From Deferrisomatales bacterium (GTDB lineage Bacteria; Desulfobacterota; Deferrisomatia; Deferrisomatales; Deferrisomataceae): DNA of 64,000 nucleotides. Where the stretch lies: assembly GCA_024277875.1 (NCBI GenBank), contig JAJRUI010000072.1:1-64000 (forward strand). The letters are read 5' to 3'. Shown one piece after another: positions 34,135 to 42,959 of the stretch. Position 1 is the stretch's first letter; the number at the start of each line of letters is the position of its first letter. The notes below the pieces were generated by a model. That model had not been told where the DNA came from, did not search any database, and saw only the letters and a list, made by a program, of their open reading frames with translations. The position numbers were made by a program, and so were the translations under genes.

Positions 34135-36156
34135 ATGGAGGTTGCGATGGTCCCCTGGATGGATACCGGCACCGAGAGCCCCACCGACAGCCCGGCCCCA
34201 TCCGGGGACGCGTTCGACCTCCTGTTCGCTCACCAGCTGGCCGGCACCACCCGCCGGCACGCTGCCGGGCCCCCTTCCTCTTCCCCGGCGAAGCAAGATT
34301 CCGCAGGGACCGTTCTCACGACCGCTCCTTCCACCACGCAGGCCGGCACCGAGCCCCGGGAACGGGAAGACGGCGGCGAAGCGGTTGCCGCGCCTGAACA
34401 GGACCGGGCTCGCCCGGAAGCGGAAGCCGGACAACCGCTCCTGGCCGGGCTCGCGACCCAGTCTGCGCCGCCCGTTCCCGTCCCGGGCCACACGGCCGGC
34501 GACGACGGGCTTGCCGGGGCGGCTGGCAGCCAGGGGCCGCCGGCCAGGGAAGGACACGGGCTCCGGTCGGGGGAACGAGGCCGCGCGGAACGGTTGTGGG
34601 GGTACTGGCTGCGCAGCGGCGCGGGCAGGCCCGCCCAGCTCCAGACCGGAGCAACCGGCGCGGCCCCCGACGGGGCCGGGCGGCCCGGCGACGGCGCGGC
34701 CAGCAACCCTTCGAGCGCGCGGCACGGTGCAGACGGCCTGCCCCCCGCCGGTGACAGACCGGCCGGTGACGGCCGGATGGGGGAGCCCTCCCGGACCGGG
34801 CCCGGCCCGGCCGGACAGGCGAGCCCGGACGGCCCGGCCCGGGGTTCGGACGCCTCCAGCGGGGAAAACCGGGTGGCCGGTGCCGGCCCGTCCGATACCG
34901 GTGAGGCGGCCGTTGCCGCCCGTGCCGGCCACGGGCGGCCGGGGGAAGCGCCCCCTGCCGGAACGCCCCGGCGACCGTTGCCGCGTCCTGCGGGAACGGA
35001 CACCGGGGCCCCGGCACCGGCGGAACCGGTTGCCGGCCGTACAGCCGCCCCGGACGGGCTTGCCGGACCGGTCCCCGAACCACTGCCCCGCCGCCACGGC
35101 TTCCCGGAAGGCCCGAATGCCCGGCCCTCGTCGCCTGCCACTGCCGAATCCGCGGGGGGCGGCCGGCCGGAGGCCGGGCCGTCTCCCGTCGCGGGCAGCC
35201 TTTTCGTCCCCCCACAGCAGGTGCAACCTTCGGAAGACGTCGCCACCGGGCCCGGCGGCGCCGTGAAAGGGCTGGCCGGACCCGGCCGGGAACCGCCCGC
35301 CACCCCCCGGCCCGGAGTCGCGGTGGCTGCTGCCGCCCCGGCGCCGGAAGCCGGGGCAGCACCGGCCCCAGAGGCGGCCGAGGACGGGACGTCGCCAGGC
35401 AGGGCTGAAACCTCGCCCCGGCTCGCGCCTTCGGCCCAGGACGGGCGGCCCCTGCCGCTCCAGGCCCGTCCGTCCGGCCCGGTCCGCCCGGACGGCGCTC
35501 CGGCCGCCGGCTCCCTGGCGGCGGACCCGGGTGCGCCGGACGGAGCGGCTCCCGCGGCCGCCCCCTCCGAACGCCCGAACCCGGAGGCCCCCGCGGCTCC
35601 GTCCGGGCCGGCAGCTCCGGTCCGGCCCGCAGCGGTCGTTGCCGGGCCCGAGCCCGCAGCGCGTGCCGAGCCGCCCCGGGCCGACCGGCCGCCGCCCGCG
35701 CCCCCGACCGGGTCGTCCGCACCCCGGGCCGTCCACGAGGTTTGGGCGGGCCGGAACGCGCCCGGCCTCGCCCACTCGGTGCGGGTGGCGTGGGCCCGGG
35801 GCCAGGACCGGGTCGAACTGCGGCTCGACCCGCCCCACCTCGGAAAGGTGCGGATCGTCCTGTCCCGGGACGCGGGCGCCGTGTCGGCCCGGTTCCGGGT
35901 CGAGACACCCGAGGCCCAGCACCTGTTGAACCAGGCGCTTCCCCAGATGCGCGAAGCCCTGGAGGCCCGTGGGGTCGCCGTGGCCCAGGTGTCGGTGGGG
36001 GTCGATGCCGGGCAGGACCGGGACGGCCGCGAGCCCGACCAGGCCCGGACCCGGCGGCGCCGGGCCGCGGCGGCCGGCCTGGAGGAGGACGCCCCCCCAG
36101 ACCGGCCCGCTCCCGGCGGCCGGTGGCGGCCGTGGGGGTTCGAGACCACGATCTAA
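34135..36156 (+). CDS. fliK: Flagellar hook-length control protein FliK
   Basis: FliK measures hook length and switches export specificity by contacting FlhB. The product is 673 residues, long for the family. Residues about 40-530 are low-complexity, rich in Pro, Ala, Gly and Arg, acting as the ruler. The C-terminal Flg_hook domain (about residues 535-625) contains VELRLDPPHLGKVRIVLSRD and ARFRVETPEAQHLLNQALPQ, which are diagnostic. It ends in TAA with a palindromic repeat directly behind it and flgD next. ATG 34147 is an alternative start. Confidence 0.9.
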   Translation: MEVAMVPWMDTGTESPTDSPAPSGDAFDLLFAHQLAGTTRRHAAGPPSSSPAKQDSAGTVLTTAPSTTQAGTEPREREDGGEAVAAPEQDRARPEAEAGQPLLAGLATQSAPPVPVPGHTAGDDGLAGAAGSQGPPAREGHGLRSGERGRAERLWGYWLRSGAGRPAQLQTGATGAAPDGAGRPGDGAASNPSSARHGADGLPPAGDRPAGDGRMGEPSRTGPGPAGQASPDGPARGSDASSGENRVAGAGPSDTGEAAVAARAGHGRPGEAPPAGTPRRPLPRPAGTDTGAPAPAEPVAGRTAAPDGLAGPVPEPLPRRHGFPEGPNARPSSPATAESAGGGRPEAGPSPVAGSLFVPPQQVQPSEDVATGPGGAVKGLAGPGREPPATPRPGVAVAAAAPAPEAGAAPAPEAAEDGTSPGRAETSPRLAPSAQDGRPLPLQARPSGPVRPDGAPAAGSLAADPGAPDGAAPAAAPSERPNPEAPAAPSGPAAPVRPAAVVAGPEPAARAEPPRADRPPPAPPTGSSAPRAVHEVWAGRNAPGLAHSVRVAWARGQDRVELRLDPPHLGKVRIVLSRDAGAVSARFRVETPEAQHLLNQALPQMREALEARGVAVAQVSVGVDAGQDRDGREPDQARTRRRRAAAAGLEEDAPPDRPAPGGRWRPWGFETTI

Positions 36157-36178
36157 CAGGTTGCGGAAAAAGCAACCC
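36157..36178. repeat. Post-stop palindromic repeat between fliK and flgD
   Basis: GGTTGC (36159-36164), loop GGAAAAA and GCAACC (36172-36177) form a hairpin immediately after the fliK TAA stop. The core is identical to the copy at 44978-45004 and, inverted, to 27922-27946. Confidence 0.75.
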
Positions 36179-36205
36179 GACGCAGACAGCGGGAGGAGGA
36201 AAACC

Positions 36206-36640
36206 ATGGCGATCGCCGACGTGACCTCGGTCCAGGGCACGAGCCCGACCGAGATCAAGGACCGGGTCCAGGGCACGGGGGTGCTGACCGACTTCGACCA
36301 GTTCCTGACCCTGTTCGTGGAACAGCTCAAGAACCAGGACCCCCTCGACCCGGTGTCCAACGAGGACTTCATGGCCCAGACCGCCCAGTTCTCGGCCCTG
36401 GAGCAGCTCGTGAACCTGAACCAGAAGGTGGACGCGGCCAACGCGACCGACGCGGTGACCGGGCGCCTGAACGCGGCGTCCCTGATCGGCCGTACCGTGA
36501 CGGCGGCCACCGGCGACAACGAGACCGTGACCGCGCGGGTCCTGGCCGTGGACCTCAGCAACCCCGGCGAGATCCTGCTGGGGCTGGAGGACGGGTCGGT
36601 GGTCTCCTTCGGCGACGTGACCTCTGTTTTCGCGTCCTAA
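36206..36640 (+). CDS. flgD: Flagellar hook-capping protein FlgD
   Basis: FlgD is the scaffold cap that allows hook subunits to polymerise. ATG 36206 follows GGAGGAGG and gives 144 residues. The N-terminal export/capping motif reads FLTLFVEQLKNQDPLDPVSN then FMAQTAQFSALEQLVNLN, diagnostic of FlgD. The product is short: it ends after one small beta domain and lacks the full-length Ig/Tudor-like C-terminus of enteric FlgD, as in many deltaproteobacteria. flgE follows 21 bases later. Confidence 0.95.
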   Translation: MAIADVTSVQGTSPTEIKDRVQGTGVLTDFDQFLTLFVEQLKNQDPLDPVSNEDFMAQTAQFSALEQLVNLNQKVDAANATDAVTGRLNAASLIGRTVTAATGDNETVTARVLAVDLSNPGEILLGLEDGSVVSFGDVTSVFAS

Positions 36641-36661
36641 CCCACACCCAGGAGGTGGAAC

Positions 36662-38188
36662 ATGCTTCGCTCCCTCTACTCCGGCGTCTCCGGGCTGCGC
36701 AACCACCAGCAGTCCATGGACGTGATCGGCAACAACATCGCCAACGTGAACACTCCCGGGTACAAGTCGAGCCGGGTCACGTTCATGGACACCCTGAGCC
36801 AGACCCTCCAGGGGGTCCAGCAGGCCCGGGCCACCATGGGCGGCCGCAACCCGATGCAGATCGGCAGCGGCATGTCCGTGGCCGCGGTGGACAAGAACAT
36901 GGGCCAGGGCTCGATCCAGTCCACCGGCCGCACCATGGACATCGCGATCGAGGGCAAGGGGTTCTTCATCGTGGGCAACAACGACGACTTCCTGTACACC
37001 CGGGTGGGCGCGATGTCGGTGGACGACAACGGCAACCTGGTCACCAACACGGGAGAGCGGGTGTACGGGTGGGTGGACACCAATCAGGACGGCGTGATCG
37101 ACGCGAGCCAGGACGAACTCCAGTGGATCAACCTGGACCGCAGGGGCGACGGCCAGATCACCAACGCGGTGGCCTACGCGAGCCCGGTGATCTCCGGGGC
37201 AAACGAGGGGGACGCATCCCTGGGGGAAGTGATCACCGAGACCACCACGGTGACCGACCGGTGGTCGGTGGTGGCCGTGGACAACGCGGGCGGTTCGGTG
37301 CTGCCGGGCGGTGACCCGGTGGTGTTCACCGTGACCGGGGAGCGTAGCGGGCCGGTCACCAACTCGGGCACCGGCAACCTGTACTTCGAGGTGGGGGACA
37401 CGTTCGAGAACCCGAGCCTGGGGTCGTTCACGGTCAACGGCGGCGTGGCTGCCCAGGCGAGCCGGACCTATGACTTTGGCGGCGGCACGACCCTGACAGC
37501 CACGGCCGACGAGTACGGCGCGGGCGGCAACGACATCAACATCACGTTCGTAACCAAGGGCGTGAACCAGAGCCTGTCCGTGGCGGTGGTGGGAAATGAC
37601 ATCACCGTGAACCTCGCGACCGACGCGGCGGGCAACGTCACGAGCACGGTGAGCGACGTGGCCGCCGAACTCACGGCCCAGGCCGACAGCCTGATCGACG
37701 TTGCCACGGCCGGTAGCCCGGGGACCACCACGGTCCCCACCTCGATGCTCGGTACCCAGTACCTGGCCAACGGCGCCGGCCCCAACGTGGGGGACTCGTT
37801 CTCGTTCTCCACCACCGCGCCGGGCGGGGCCACGGTGGAGAACATCACCTTCGGCCGGGACGGCACCGTGGTGGGCACGTTCGAGAACGGCACCACCGAG
37901 GAGATCGCCCGGGTGGCGCTTGGGGCCGTGCCCAACCCCGAGGGCCTGTTCTCCCTGGGCGGCGGCAAGTTCGCGGAGACCCCCACCTCGGGCTCGGGCC
38001 TGCCACCCACCGTGGCCGGCACCGACGGGACCGGCACGATCACGGCCGGGTACCTGGAGATGTCCAACGTGGACCTGACCCGGGAGTTCACCGACCTGAT
38101 CGTGACCCAGCGGGGGTTCCAGGCCAACTCCCGGGTGATCACCACCAGCGACGAGATGCTCCAGGAACTGATGGCCCTGAAACGGTAA
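36662..38188 (+). CDS. flgE: Flagellar hook protein FlgE
   Basis: FlgE polymerises into the hook, the universal joint of the flagellum. The 508-residue product has the N-terminal flagellar rod/hook motif MLRSLYSGVSGLRNHQQSMD with IGNNIANVNTPGYKSSRV. A long Gly/Thr/Asn-rich variable domain spans residues 160-420. The C-terminal block is YLEMSNVDLTREFTDLIVTQ ending with the motif RVITTSDEMLQELMALKR. An AGGAGG site precedes the ATG. An intrinsic terminator follows. Confidence 0.97.
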   Translation: MLRSLYSGVSGLRNHQQSMDVIGNNIANVNTPGYKSSRVTFMDTLSQTLQGVQQARATMGGRNPMQIGSGMSVAAVDKNMGQGSIQSTGRTMDIAIEGKGFFIVGNNDDFLYTRVGAMSVDDNGNLVTNTGERVYGWVDTNQDGVIDASQDELQWINLDRRGDGQITNAVAYASPVISGANEGDASLGEVITETTTVTDRWSVVAVDNAGGSVLPGGDPVVFTVTGERSGPVTNSGTGNLYFEVGDTFENPSLGSFTVNGGVAAQASRTYDFGGGTTLTATADEYGAGGNDINITFVTKGVNQSLSVAVVGNDITVNLATDAAGNVTSTVSDVAAELTAQADSLIDVATAGSPGTTTVPTSMLGTQYLANGAGPNVGDSFSFSTTAPGGATVENITFGRDGTVVGTFENGTTEEIARVALGAVPNPEGLFSLGGGKFAETPTSGSGLPPTVAGTDGTGTITAGYLEMSNVDLTREFTDLIVTQRGFQANSRVITTSDEMLQELMALKR

Positions 38189-38212
38189 AGCTTCCAGCCC
38201 CCCCGGGCGATG

Positions 38213-38252
38213 AGAGAGGAGGCGGAGACTCCCGCCTCCTCTCTTCTTGTTT
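38213..38252 (+). terminator. Intrinsic terminator after flgE
   Basis: A perfect 13-bp stem (AGAGAGGAGGCGG ... CCGCCTCCTCTCT, loop AGACTC) is followed by TCTTGTTT. It closes the flgB-to-flgE transcription unit and separates it from fliL. Confidence 0.88.
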
Positions 38253-38285
38253 GCACGGGTGGGGCGTGGTAAAGGAAAGGGCGTC

Positions 38286-38738
38286 ATGTCCAAGAAACGG
38301 ATCATCCTGATCGTGATCGCCCTCGTGGTGCTGGCCGGGCTGGGCGGGGGCGGGTTCTTCGCGTACAAAACGTTTTTCGCGGCCCCGGAGGAGCCCCCTC
38401 CCGAGGAAGCCGCGCCACCGCCCCCCAAGGCGACCATGGGGCCGGTGTACCCGATGGACCCGTTCCTGGTGAACCTGGCCGACCCGGGCCGGCCGCGGTT
38501 CCTCAAGGTGATGCTCCAGCTCGAACTGGACAACGACGCGGTGGCAGCCGAACTCGACACCCTGAAACCCAAGGTCCGGGACGCGTTGCTCACCCTGCTG
38601 TCGAGCAAGGCGTCGGTGGACCTGACCACCGTGGGCGACAAAGAGCGCCTGCGCAACGAGATCCTCCACCGGCTCAACGCGTTCCTGTCCACCGGGCAGG
38701 TGGTGGAGGTGTACTTCACGGACTTCGTGGTCCAGTAG
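38286..38738 (+). CDS. fliL: Flagellar basal body-associated protein FliL
   Basis: FliL is a single-pass inner-membrane protein around the stator that modulates motor output. I chose ATG 38286 (MSKKRIILIVIALVVLAGLG); the frame extends upstream into the terminator region, which is not plausible. The product has 150 residues: a transmembrane helix (residues 5-27), a Pro/Glu linker, and a periplasmic domain with MDPFLVNLADPGRPRFLKVM and the ending VVEVYFTDFVVQ, all typical. Next comes fliN, with no fliM between. Confidence 0.93.
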   Translation: MSKKRIILIVIALVVLAGLGGGGFFAYKTFFAAPEEPPPEEAAPPPPKATMGPVYPMDPFLVNLADPGRPRFLKVMLQLELDNDAVAAELDTLKPKVRDALLTLLSSKASVDLTTVGDKERLRNEILHRLNAFLSTGQVVEVYFTDFVVQ

Positions 38739-38751
38739 CCCGGCGGAGCCC

Positions 38752-39051
38752 ATGGCCGACAGCGACGCGAAACACCTGCCCGAGGAGGAGGCCTCTCCCG
38801 AGAACCACATGCGGGACTGGGGGCTGCTCCGGGACATCCCGTTCCGGCTCACCGTGGAGGTGGGGCGGGCCCGGATGCGGGTCCGGGACCTGCTGAACCT
38901 TGAGGTGGGGTCCCTGGTCCCCACCGACAAGCTGTCGGGCGAGCCCATGGACATCTCCCTGGACGGCGAGGTCTTCGCCCGGGCCGAGATCATCATCATC
39001 AAGGACAAGCTCTGGTCACGGCTGACCAAGGTGGTGGGAGGCGACCGGTGA
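38752..39051 (+). CDS. fliN: Flagellar motor switch protein FliN (short SpoA-domain protein)
   Basis: FliN forms the base of the C-ring and binds FliH and CheY-regulated FliM. The 99-residue product is a single SpoA domain with LLRDIPFRLTVEVGRARMRV, DLLNLEVGSLVPTDKLSGEP and DGEVFARAEIIIIKDK. This is the minimal FliN length, without an N-terminal extension. fliM usually stands between fliL and fliN; here it is absent. It overlaps the next gene by four bases (GTGA). Confidence 0.94.
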   Translation: MADSDAKHLPEEEASPENHMRDWGLLRDIPFRLTVEVGRARMRVRDLLNLEVGSLVPTDKLSGEPMDISLDGEVFARAEIIIIKDKLWSRLTKVVGGDR

Positions 39052-40007
39052 TCCGCGGCCCCGTGCTGTGGCTGGTGGCGCTTCTCCTGTGCCCGGTCGC
39101 GGCGTGGTCCGGGGACCGGGCGGTGGTGGACTGGGAGTACGGGTACGTCAACGTGCGCCCCGCCCCGTCCACCGGGTCGGACCCGGTGGGCCGCCTCACC
39201 CGGGGTGCCGAGACCGAGGTCCTGGGCGCCCAGGGGGACTGGCTGAAGATCCGCTACCCCGGCGGAGAAGGGTCGGTCGTGGCCCGGTCCCTGCGACGGC
39301 TGCCGGCCGAGGTTCCCAGCCCGGACCCGGGGCGGGCGCCAGGTCCCGCCCCGCCCGCTGCCCCTGTCCCGCAACCGGGACCCACGCCGGCTGTGGCCCG
39401 GCCAGCCCCCCCTTCGGCAGCGGCCGGCGAGCCCGGACCCGGGCCTGCGCCGGTGGCCGAGGCCCGACCGCCCGGGGCCGGCGCCACCCCCGACGGAGGC
39501 ACGCGGCCGGCGGCGTCTCCGGACAAGGGCTATCTGTCCGAGTACCTGGACAAGGCCGCTCCACCGGTGGCGGATCCCGGCGGCGGCCTGCTCCAGCTGT
39601 TCTCGGGGCTGCTGGTCGTCCTCGCGTTGATCGCCGGCGGGGTGTGGGTGTTCCGGCGGCTCCTGGGCCGCCGGTTTCCCGTGGACTCCAGGGCCCGGGG
39701 CATCCGGGTGCTGGCGTCCCGGCCGGTGGGCCCCCGCCAGGCCCTGCTCTTGGTGGAGGTGGGCGGACTGGTGTGGCTCCTCAGCCAGGGGGGCGACGGG
39801 GTGAGCCTGGTTGCCGAGATCCGGGACCCGGACGCGCTGCGGCGGCTCGACGAGCGGTACGAGTTTCTGGAGAGCGCGTTCGAGGCCGAGTTCAAGAAAC
39901 GGCTCGATCTGGAGTCCGCGGGGGCCGACGCGGGTGAGGGAGGGCCCAGCACCGAGGAACGTTTGGCAGCCCTGCGCCGGCGCCCCAGGTCGGATGGGGA
40001 GTCGTGA
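39048..40007 (+). CDS. fliO: FliO-family protein with an N-terminal SH3 domain
   Basis: FliO is an inner-membrane assembly factor for the FliP export pore. This 319-residue version is unusual. A signal peptide (VLWLVALLLCPVAAWSG) is followed by an SH3b-like domain (about residues 25-85: YGYVNVRPAPSTGSDPVGRL and GDWLKIRYPGGEGSVV). A Pro/Ala-rich linker (about 88-160) then leads to the usual FliO transmembrane helix (LLQLFSGLLVVLALIAGGVW) and a cytoplasmic domain (LASRPVGPRQALLLVEVGG). Typical FliO proteins are far shorter. Position before fliP supports the call. Confidence 0.88.
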   Translation: MIRGPVLWLVALLLCPVAAWSGDRAVVDWEYGYVNVRPAPSTGSDPVGRLTRGAETEVLGAQGDWLKIRYPGGEGSVVARSLRRLPAEVPSPDPGRAPGPAPPAAPVPQPGPTPAVARPAPPSAAAGEPGPGPAPVAEARPPGAGATPDGGTRPAASPDKGYLSEYLDKAAPPVADPGGGLLQLFSGLLVVLALIAGGVWVFRRLLGRRFPVDSRARGIRVLASRPVGPRQALLLVEVGGLVWLLSQGGDGVSLVAEIRDPDALRRLDERYEFLESAFEAEFKKRLDLESAGADAGEGGPSTEERLAALRRRPRSDGES

Positions 40008-40747
40008 AGCGGCTGCTGCTGTCGCTGTGGCTGGTTCTCGTGCCGGCGCTGGCAACAGCCCAGGAGGCGGCCCTGCCCGCGATCCGGTTCGGGATCGACC
40101 GCGCCACCGGCCCCCAGGACCTGTCGCTCACCCTCCAGATCGTCCTCCTGCTCACCGTCCTGAGCCTGGCCCCGGCCATCCTGATCCTGCTGACCTCGTT
40201 CACCCGGATCATCGTGGTGCTGTCGTTCCTGCGCAATGCCCTCGGGACCCAGGCGATGCCGCCCAACCAGGTGCTGGTGGGGCTCGCGTTGTTCCTGACG
40301 TTTTTCGTGATGACCCCGACGTGGAACCAGGTGTACGACGGCGCCCTGCGGCCGTACCTGGACGGCGAGCTGCCCCAGGCCGAAGCCCTTGAAAAGGCCC
40401 GGGAACCGGTGCAGGCGTTCCTCCTGCGCCACGCCCGTGAGCGCGACATCGCCCTGTTCGTGCGCCTTGGCAACGAGCCGCCGCCCCGAACGCCCCAGGA
40501 CGTCTCCCTGGCGGCCCTGATCCCGGCGTTCGTGATCAGCGAGCTGCGCACCGCGTTCACGATCGGGTTCTTGTTGTTCATCCCGTTCGTGATCATCGAC
40601 CTGGTGGTGGCCAGCGTGCTGATGAGCATGGGCATGTTCATGCTGCCGCCGATGATGGTGAGCCTGCCGTTCAAGATCATCTTCTTCGTGCTGGTGGACG
40701 GCTGGCACCTGGTGGTGGGCAGCCTGGCCCGGAGCGTGCTCGGATGA
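40004..40747 (+). CDS. fliP: Flagellar export gate protein FliP
   Basis: FliP forms the core of the export pore with FliQ and FliR. The GTG start overlaps fliO; the product has 247 residues. It begins with a cleavable signal peptide ([18 protein letters not shown]), as known for FliP. Diagnostic motifs are SFTRIIVVLSFLRNALGTQ, PPNQVLVGLALFLTFFVMTP and IPAFVISELRTAFTIGFLLF. It ends four bases into fliQ. Confidence 0.98.
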   Translation: MKRLLLSLWLVLVPALATAQEAALPAIRFGIDRATGPQDLSLTLQIVLLLTVLSLAPAILILLTSFTRIIVVLSFLRNALGTQAMPPNQVLVGLALFLTFFVMTPTWNQVYDGALRPYLDGELPQAEALEKAREPVQAFLLRHARERDIALFVRLGNEPPPRTPQDVSLAALIPAFVISELRTAFTIGFLLFIPFVIIDLVVASVLMSMGMFMLPPMMVSLPFKIIFFVLVDGWHLVVGSLARSVLG

Positions 40748-41013
40748 ACCCCGACGACGTGATCGCCCTCGGCCGCCAGGCCCTGGAGATCACCCTGCTG
40801 ATCTCGGCGCCGTTCCTGATCACCGCCCTGGTGGTGGGGGTGTTGATCAGCCTCGTGCAGGCGGTCACCCAGATCCAGGAGCAGACCCTCACGTTCGTGC
40901 CCAAGTTCCTGGCGATCGTGGTGGTGTTCCTCCTGTCCCTGCCGTGGGCGATCGGCGTGCTGACCCGGTACGCCACCGACCTGTTCCTGAGTTTCCAGCG
41001 GTACGTGCCGTGA
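40744..41013 (+). CDS. fliQ: Flagellar export gate protein FliQ
   Basis: FliQ is the small two-helix membrane protein that encircles the FliP-FliR export pore. The 89-residue product has helices at about residues 15-40 and 55-78 and the motifs LISAPFLITALVVGVLISLV and QAVTQIQEQTLTFVPKFLAI. Length is typical. ATG overlaps the fliP stop; fliR follows after 37 bases. Confidence 0.98.
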   Translation: MNPDDVIALGRQALEITLLISAPFLITALVVGVLISLVQAVTQIQEQTLTFVPKFLAIVVVFLLSLPWAIGVLTRYATDLFLSFQRYVP

Positions 41014-41050
41014 CCTCCAGGCGGCCGGCCGGGCACTGCTGAGACGCGCC

Positions 41051-41830
41051 GTGGACATCCTGGGCTTCAGCGAGGCCGAGTTGTTCGCGTTCATCCTGGT
41101 CGTGCTCCGGATGGCGTCCCTGTTCGCGTTTGCGCCGGTGTTCTCCACCCAGTTCATCCCCGCCCAGGTGAAGGCCGCCCTGGTCCTCGGCCTCGGGCTG
41201 GGGCTCACCGCCCTGGGAGCGGCTCCGCCGGTGGCCGTGCCGGCCACCACGGCAGGGGTGGCTGCCCTGGCCGGCCAGGAGGTGCTTCTCGGGATGCTCA
41301 CGGGGCTGGTGGCCCAGTTCGTGTTCGCCGCGGTCCAGTTCGGGGGGCAGGTGGTCGGGTTCCAGATGGGGCTCGGGATCGTGAGCGTCATGGACCCCCA
41401 GTTCGAGACGCAGATCTCGGTGATCAGCCAGTTGGAGTTCCTGCTCGCGGTTCTCCTGTTCTTCGGGGTCGTGGGCTACCGGCTGCTGCTCGAGGCGTTC
41501 GCCCGGAACCTCAGCGCGGTTCCCCCCGGCCACGTGGCGGTGGGCGCCACGGTGGTCGAAGCGGTGGTCCGGCTGTCCGGGGAGATCTTCCGGCTCGGGC
41601 TCCAGGTGGCGGCACCGGTGGTGGTCACCGTGTTCTGCACCCAGGTCATCCTGGGGGTGTTCGCCCGGTCCGTGCCCCAGATGAACGTCCTGGTGGTGGG
41701 GTTCCCCCTGAAGATCATGGTGGGGTTCGCCGTGATCGGCCTGTCCCTGCCGTACTGGGGGCGGGTGTTCCTGCGGGCCCTCGAAGCCACGTTCCGGGCC
41801 CTGGACGGCCTGGGCGCAGCCCTGGGTTGA
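41051..41830 (+). CDS. fliR: Flagellar export gate protein FliR
   Basis: FliR is the plug-like membrane subunit that completes the FliPQR pore. The GTG start gives 259 residues with about six membrane helices. Family motifs include LRMASLFAFAPVFSTQFIPA, KAALVLGLGLGLTAL and FGGQVVGFQMGLGIVSVMDP. It lies between fliQ and flhB, three bases before the latter, as is standard. Confidence 0.97.
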   Translation: MDILGFSEAELFAFILVVLRMASLFAFAPVFSTQFIPAQVKAALVLGLGLGLTALGAAPPVAVPATTAGVAALAGQEVLLGMLTGLVAQFVFAAVQFGGQVVGFQMGLGIVSVMDPQFETQISVISQLEFLLAVLLFFGVVGYRLLLEAFARNLSAVPPGHVAVGATVVEAVVRLSGEIFRLGLQVAAPVVVTVFCTQVILGVFARSVPQMNVLVVGFPLKIMVGFAVIGLSLPYWGRVFLRALEATFRALDGLGAALG

Positions 41831-41833
41831 CCC

Positions 41834-42922
41834 GTGGCCGACGACCAGGAACGCACCGAAGCCGCAACGCCGAAACGGCGGCGGGAGGCCCGGGAGGAGG
41901 GCGAGGTCGCCCGCAGCCCCGAGGTGCTCACCGCGTTCGTGCTGGGCGCCGGCCTCCTGGGGCTGTGGGTGGGGGCCGGCAACCTGTACCGGGAACTGGT
42001 TGCGCTGGCCACGGAGGTGGTCCGGTACACGGCCCGGCCGGAGGTCGGGGTGGACGAGGTCGCCACCCTGGCGATGCGCGCTGCGGGCGGGCTGGTCCGG
42101 GGCGTGGCGCCCGTGTTCCTGGCCGGAATCCTCGGGGGCATCGCGGGCAACCTGGTGCAGGTGGGTTTCATGGTCTCGTCCAAGGCTCTGACCCCGAACC
42201 TCGACCGCCTCAACCCGGCCTCGGGGCTGAAGAACCTGTTCCAGCTCTCCAAGCTGGTCGACCTGCTGAAGAACCTGATCAAGGTGGCAGCCGTGAGCTG
42301 GGCCGCGTACCTGGCGATGCGCTCCCGGGTGGGCGACCTGCCCGCCCTGGCCGGCCTGTCGCCCCGGGGCATCCTGGTGTACGAACTGGAAGCCGGGTTC
42401 GAGATCCTGCGCAACGTGCTCCTGGTGTACGTGGTGATCGCCCTGGCCGACTACGCGTTCCAGAAGTGGCAGTTCGAGAAGAAGCTCCGGATGTCCAAGC
42501 AGGAGATCAAGGACGAGCACAAGGACACCGAGGGCGACCCCCTGATCAAGAGCCGCATCCGGAGCCTGCAACGGGAGATGGCGCGCCGCAGGATGATGGC
42601 CGAGGTGCCCACCTCGGACGTGGTGATCACCAACCCGACCCATTTCGCTGTCGCCCTGAAGTATGATCCGGCCGTCATGGCCGCGCCCGAGGTCGTGGCC
42701 AAAGGGGCGGACCTGGTGGCCCGGAAGATCCTCGAACTGGCCCGGGAGCACCGGGTCCCGGTGTACGAGGACCCCCCCGTGGCCCGGGCCCTGTTTCGCG
42801 CCGCCGAGGTGGGCGATCCGGTGCCGGTGGACCTGTTCCAGGCCGTGGCCGAGATCCTCGCCCGGGTGTACCGCCTCGCGGGCCGGACGCAGCCCGGCGG
42901 GCGGCCGGCCGGCGCTCCGTGA
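41834..42922 (+). CDS. flhB: Flagellar export switch protein FlhB
   Basis: FlhB is the export gate protein whose self-cleavage switches export from rod/hook to filament substrates. The 362-residue product starts at GTG (MADDQERTEAATPKRRREAR). It has four membrane helices in the first 210 residues, and the cytoplasmic domain has the autocleavage site NPTH at residues 267-270 followed by FAVALKYDP. The C-terminus is intact. A separate gene encoding only this C-terminal type of domain is found at 54072. Confidence 0.98.
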   Translation: MADDQERTEAATPKRRREAREEGEVARSPEVLTAFVLGAGLLGLWVGAGNLYRELVALATEVVRYTARPEVGVDEVATLAMRAAGGLVRGVAPVFLAGILGGIAGNLVQVGFMVSSKALTPNLDRLNPASGLKNLFQLSKLVDLLKNLIKVAAVSWAAYLAMRSRVGDLPALAGLSPRGILVYELEAGFEILRNVLLVYVVIALADYAFQKWQFEKKLRMSKQEIKDEHKDTEGDPLIKSRIRSLQREMARRRMMAEVPTSDVVITNPTHFAVALKYDPAVMAAPEVVAKGADLVARKILELAREHRVPVYEDPPVARALFRAAEVGDPVPVDLFQAVAEILARVYRLAGRTQPGGRPAGAP

Positions 42923-42959
42923 TCCGGGTGTTGGGCGAACCGACCGAAAGGAGGCAACG

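Noticed and set aside
34230-36149. Long antisense open frame over fliK
   Set aside because: The fliK linker is extreme in GC content, which removes stops in several frames. The antisense product is low-complexity and the sense frame ends in a clear Flg_hook domain.
38247-38285. Upstream start that would lengthen FliL
   Set aside because: It begins within the T-rich tail of the flgE terminator, whereas ATG 38286 gives the usual short cytoplasmic N-terminus and membrane helix.
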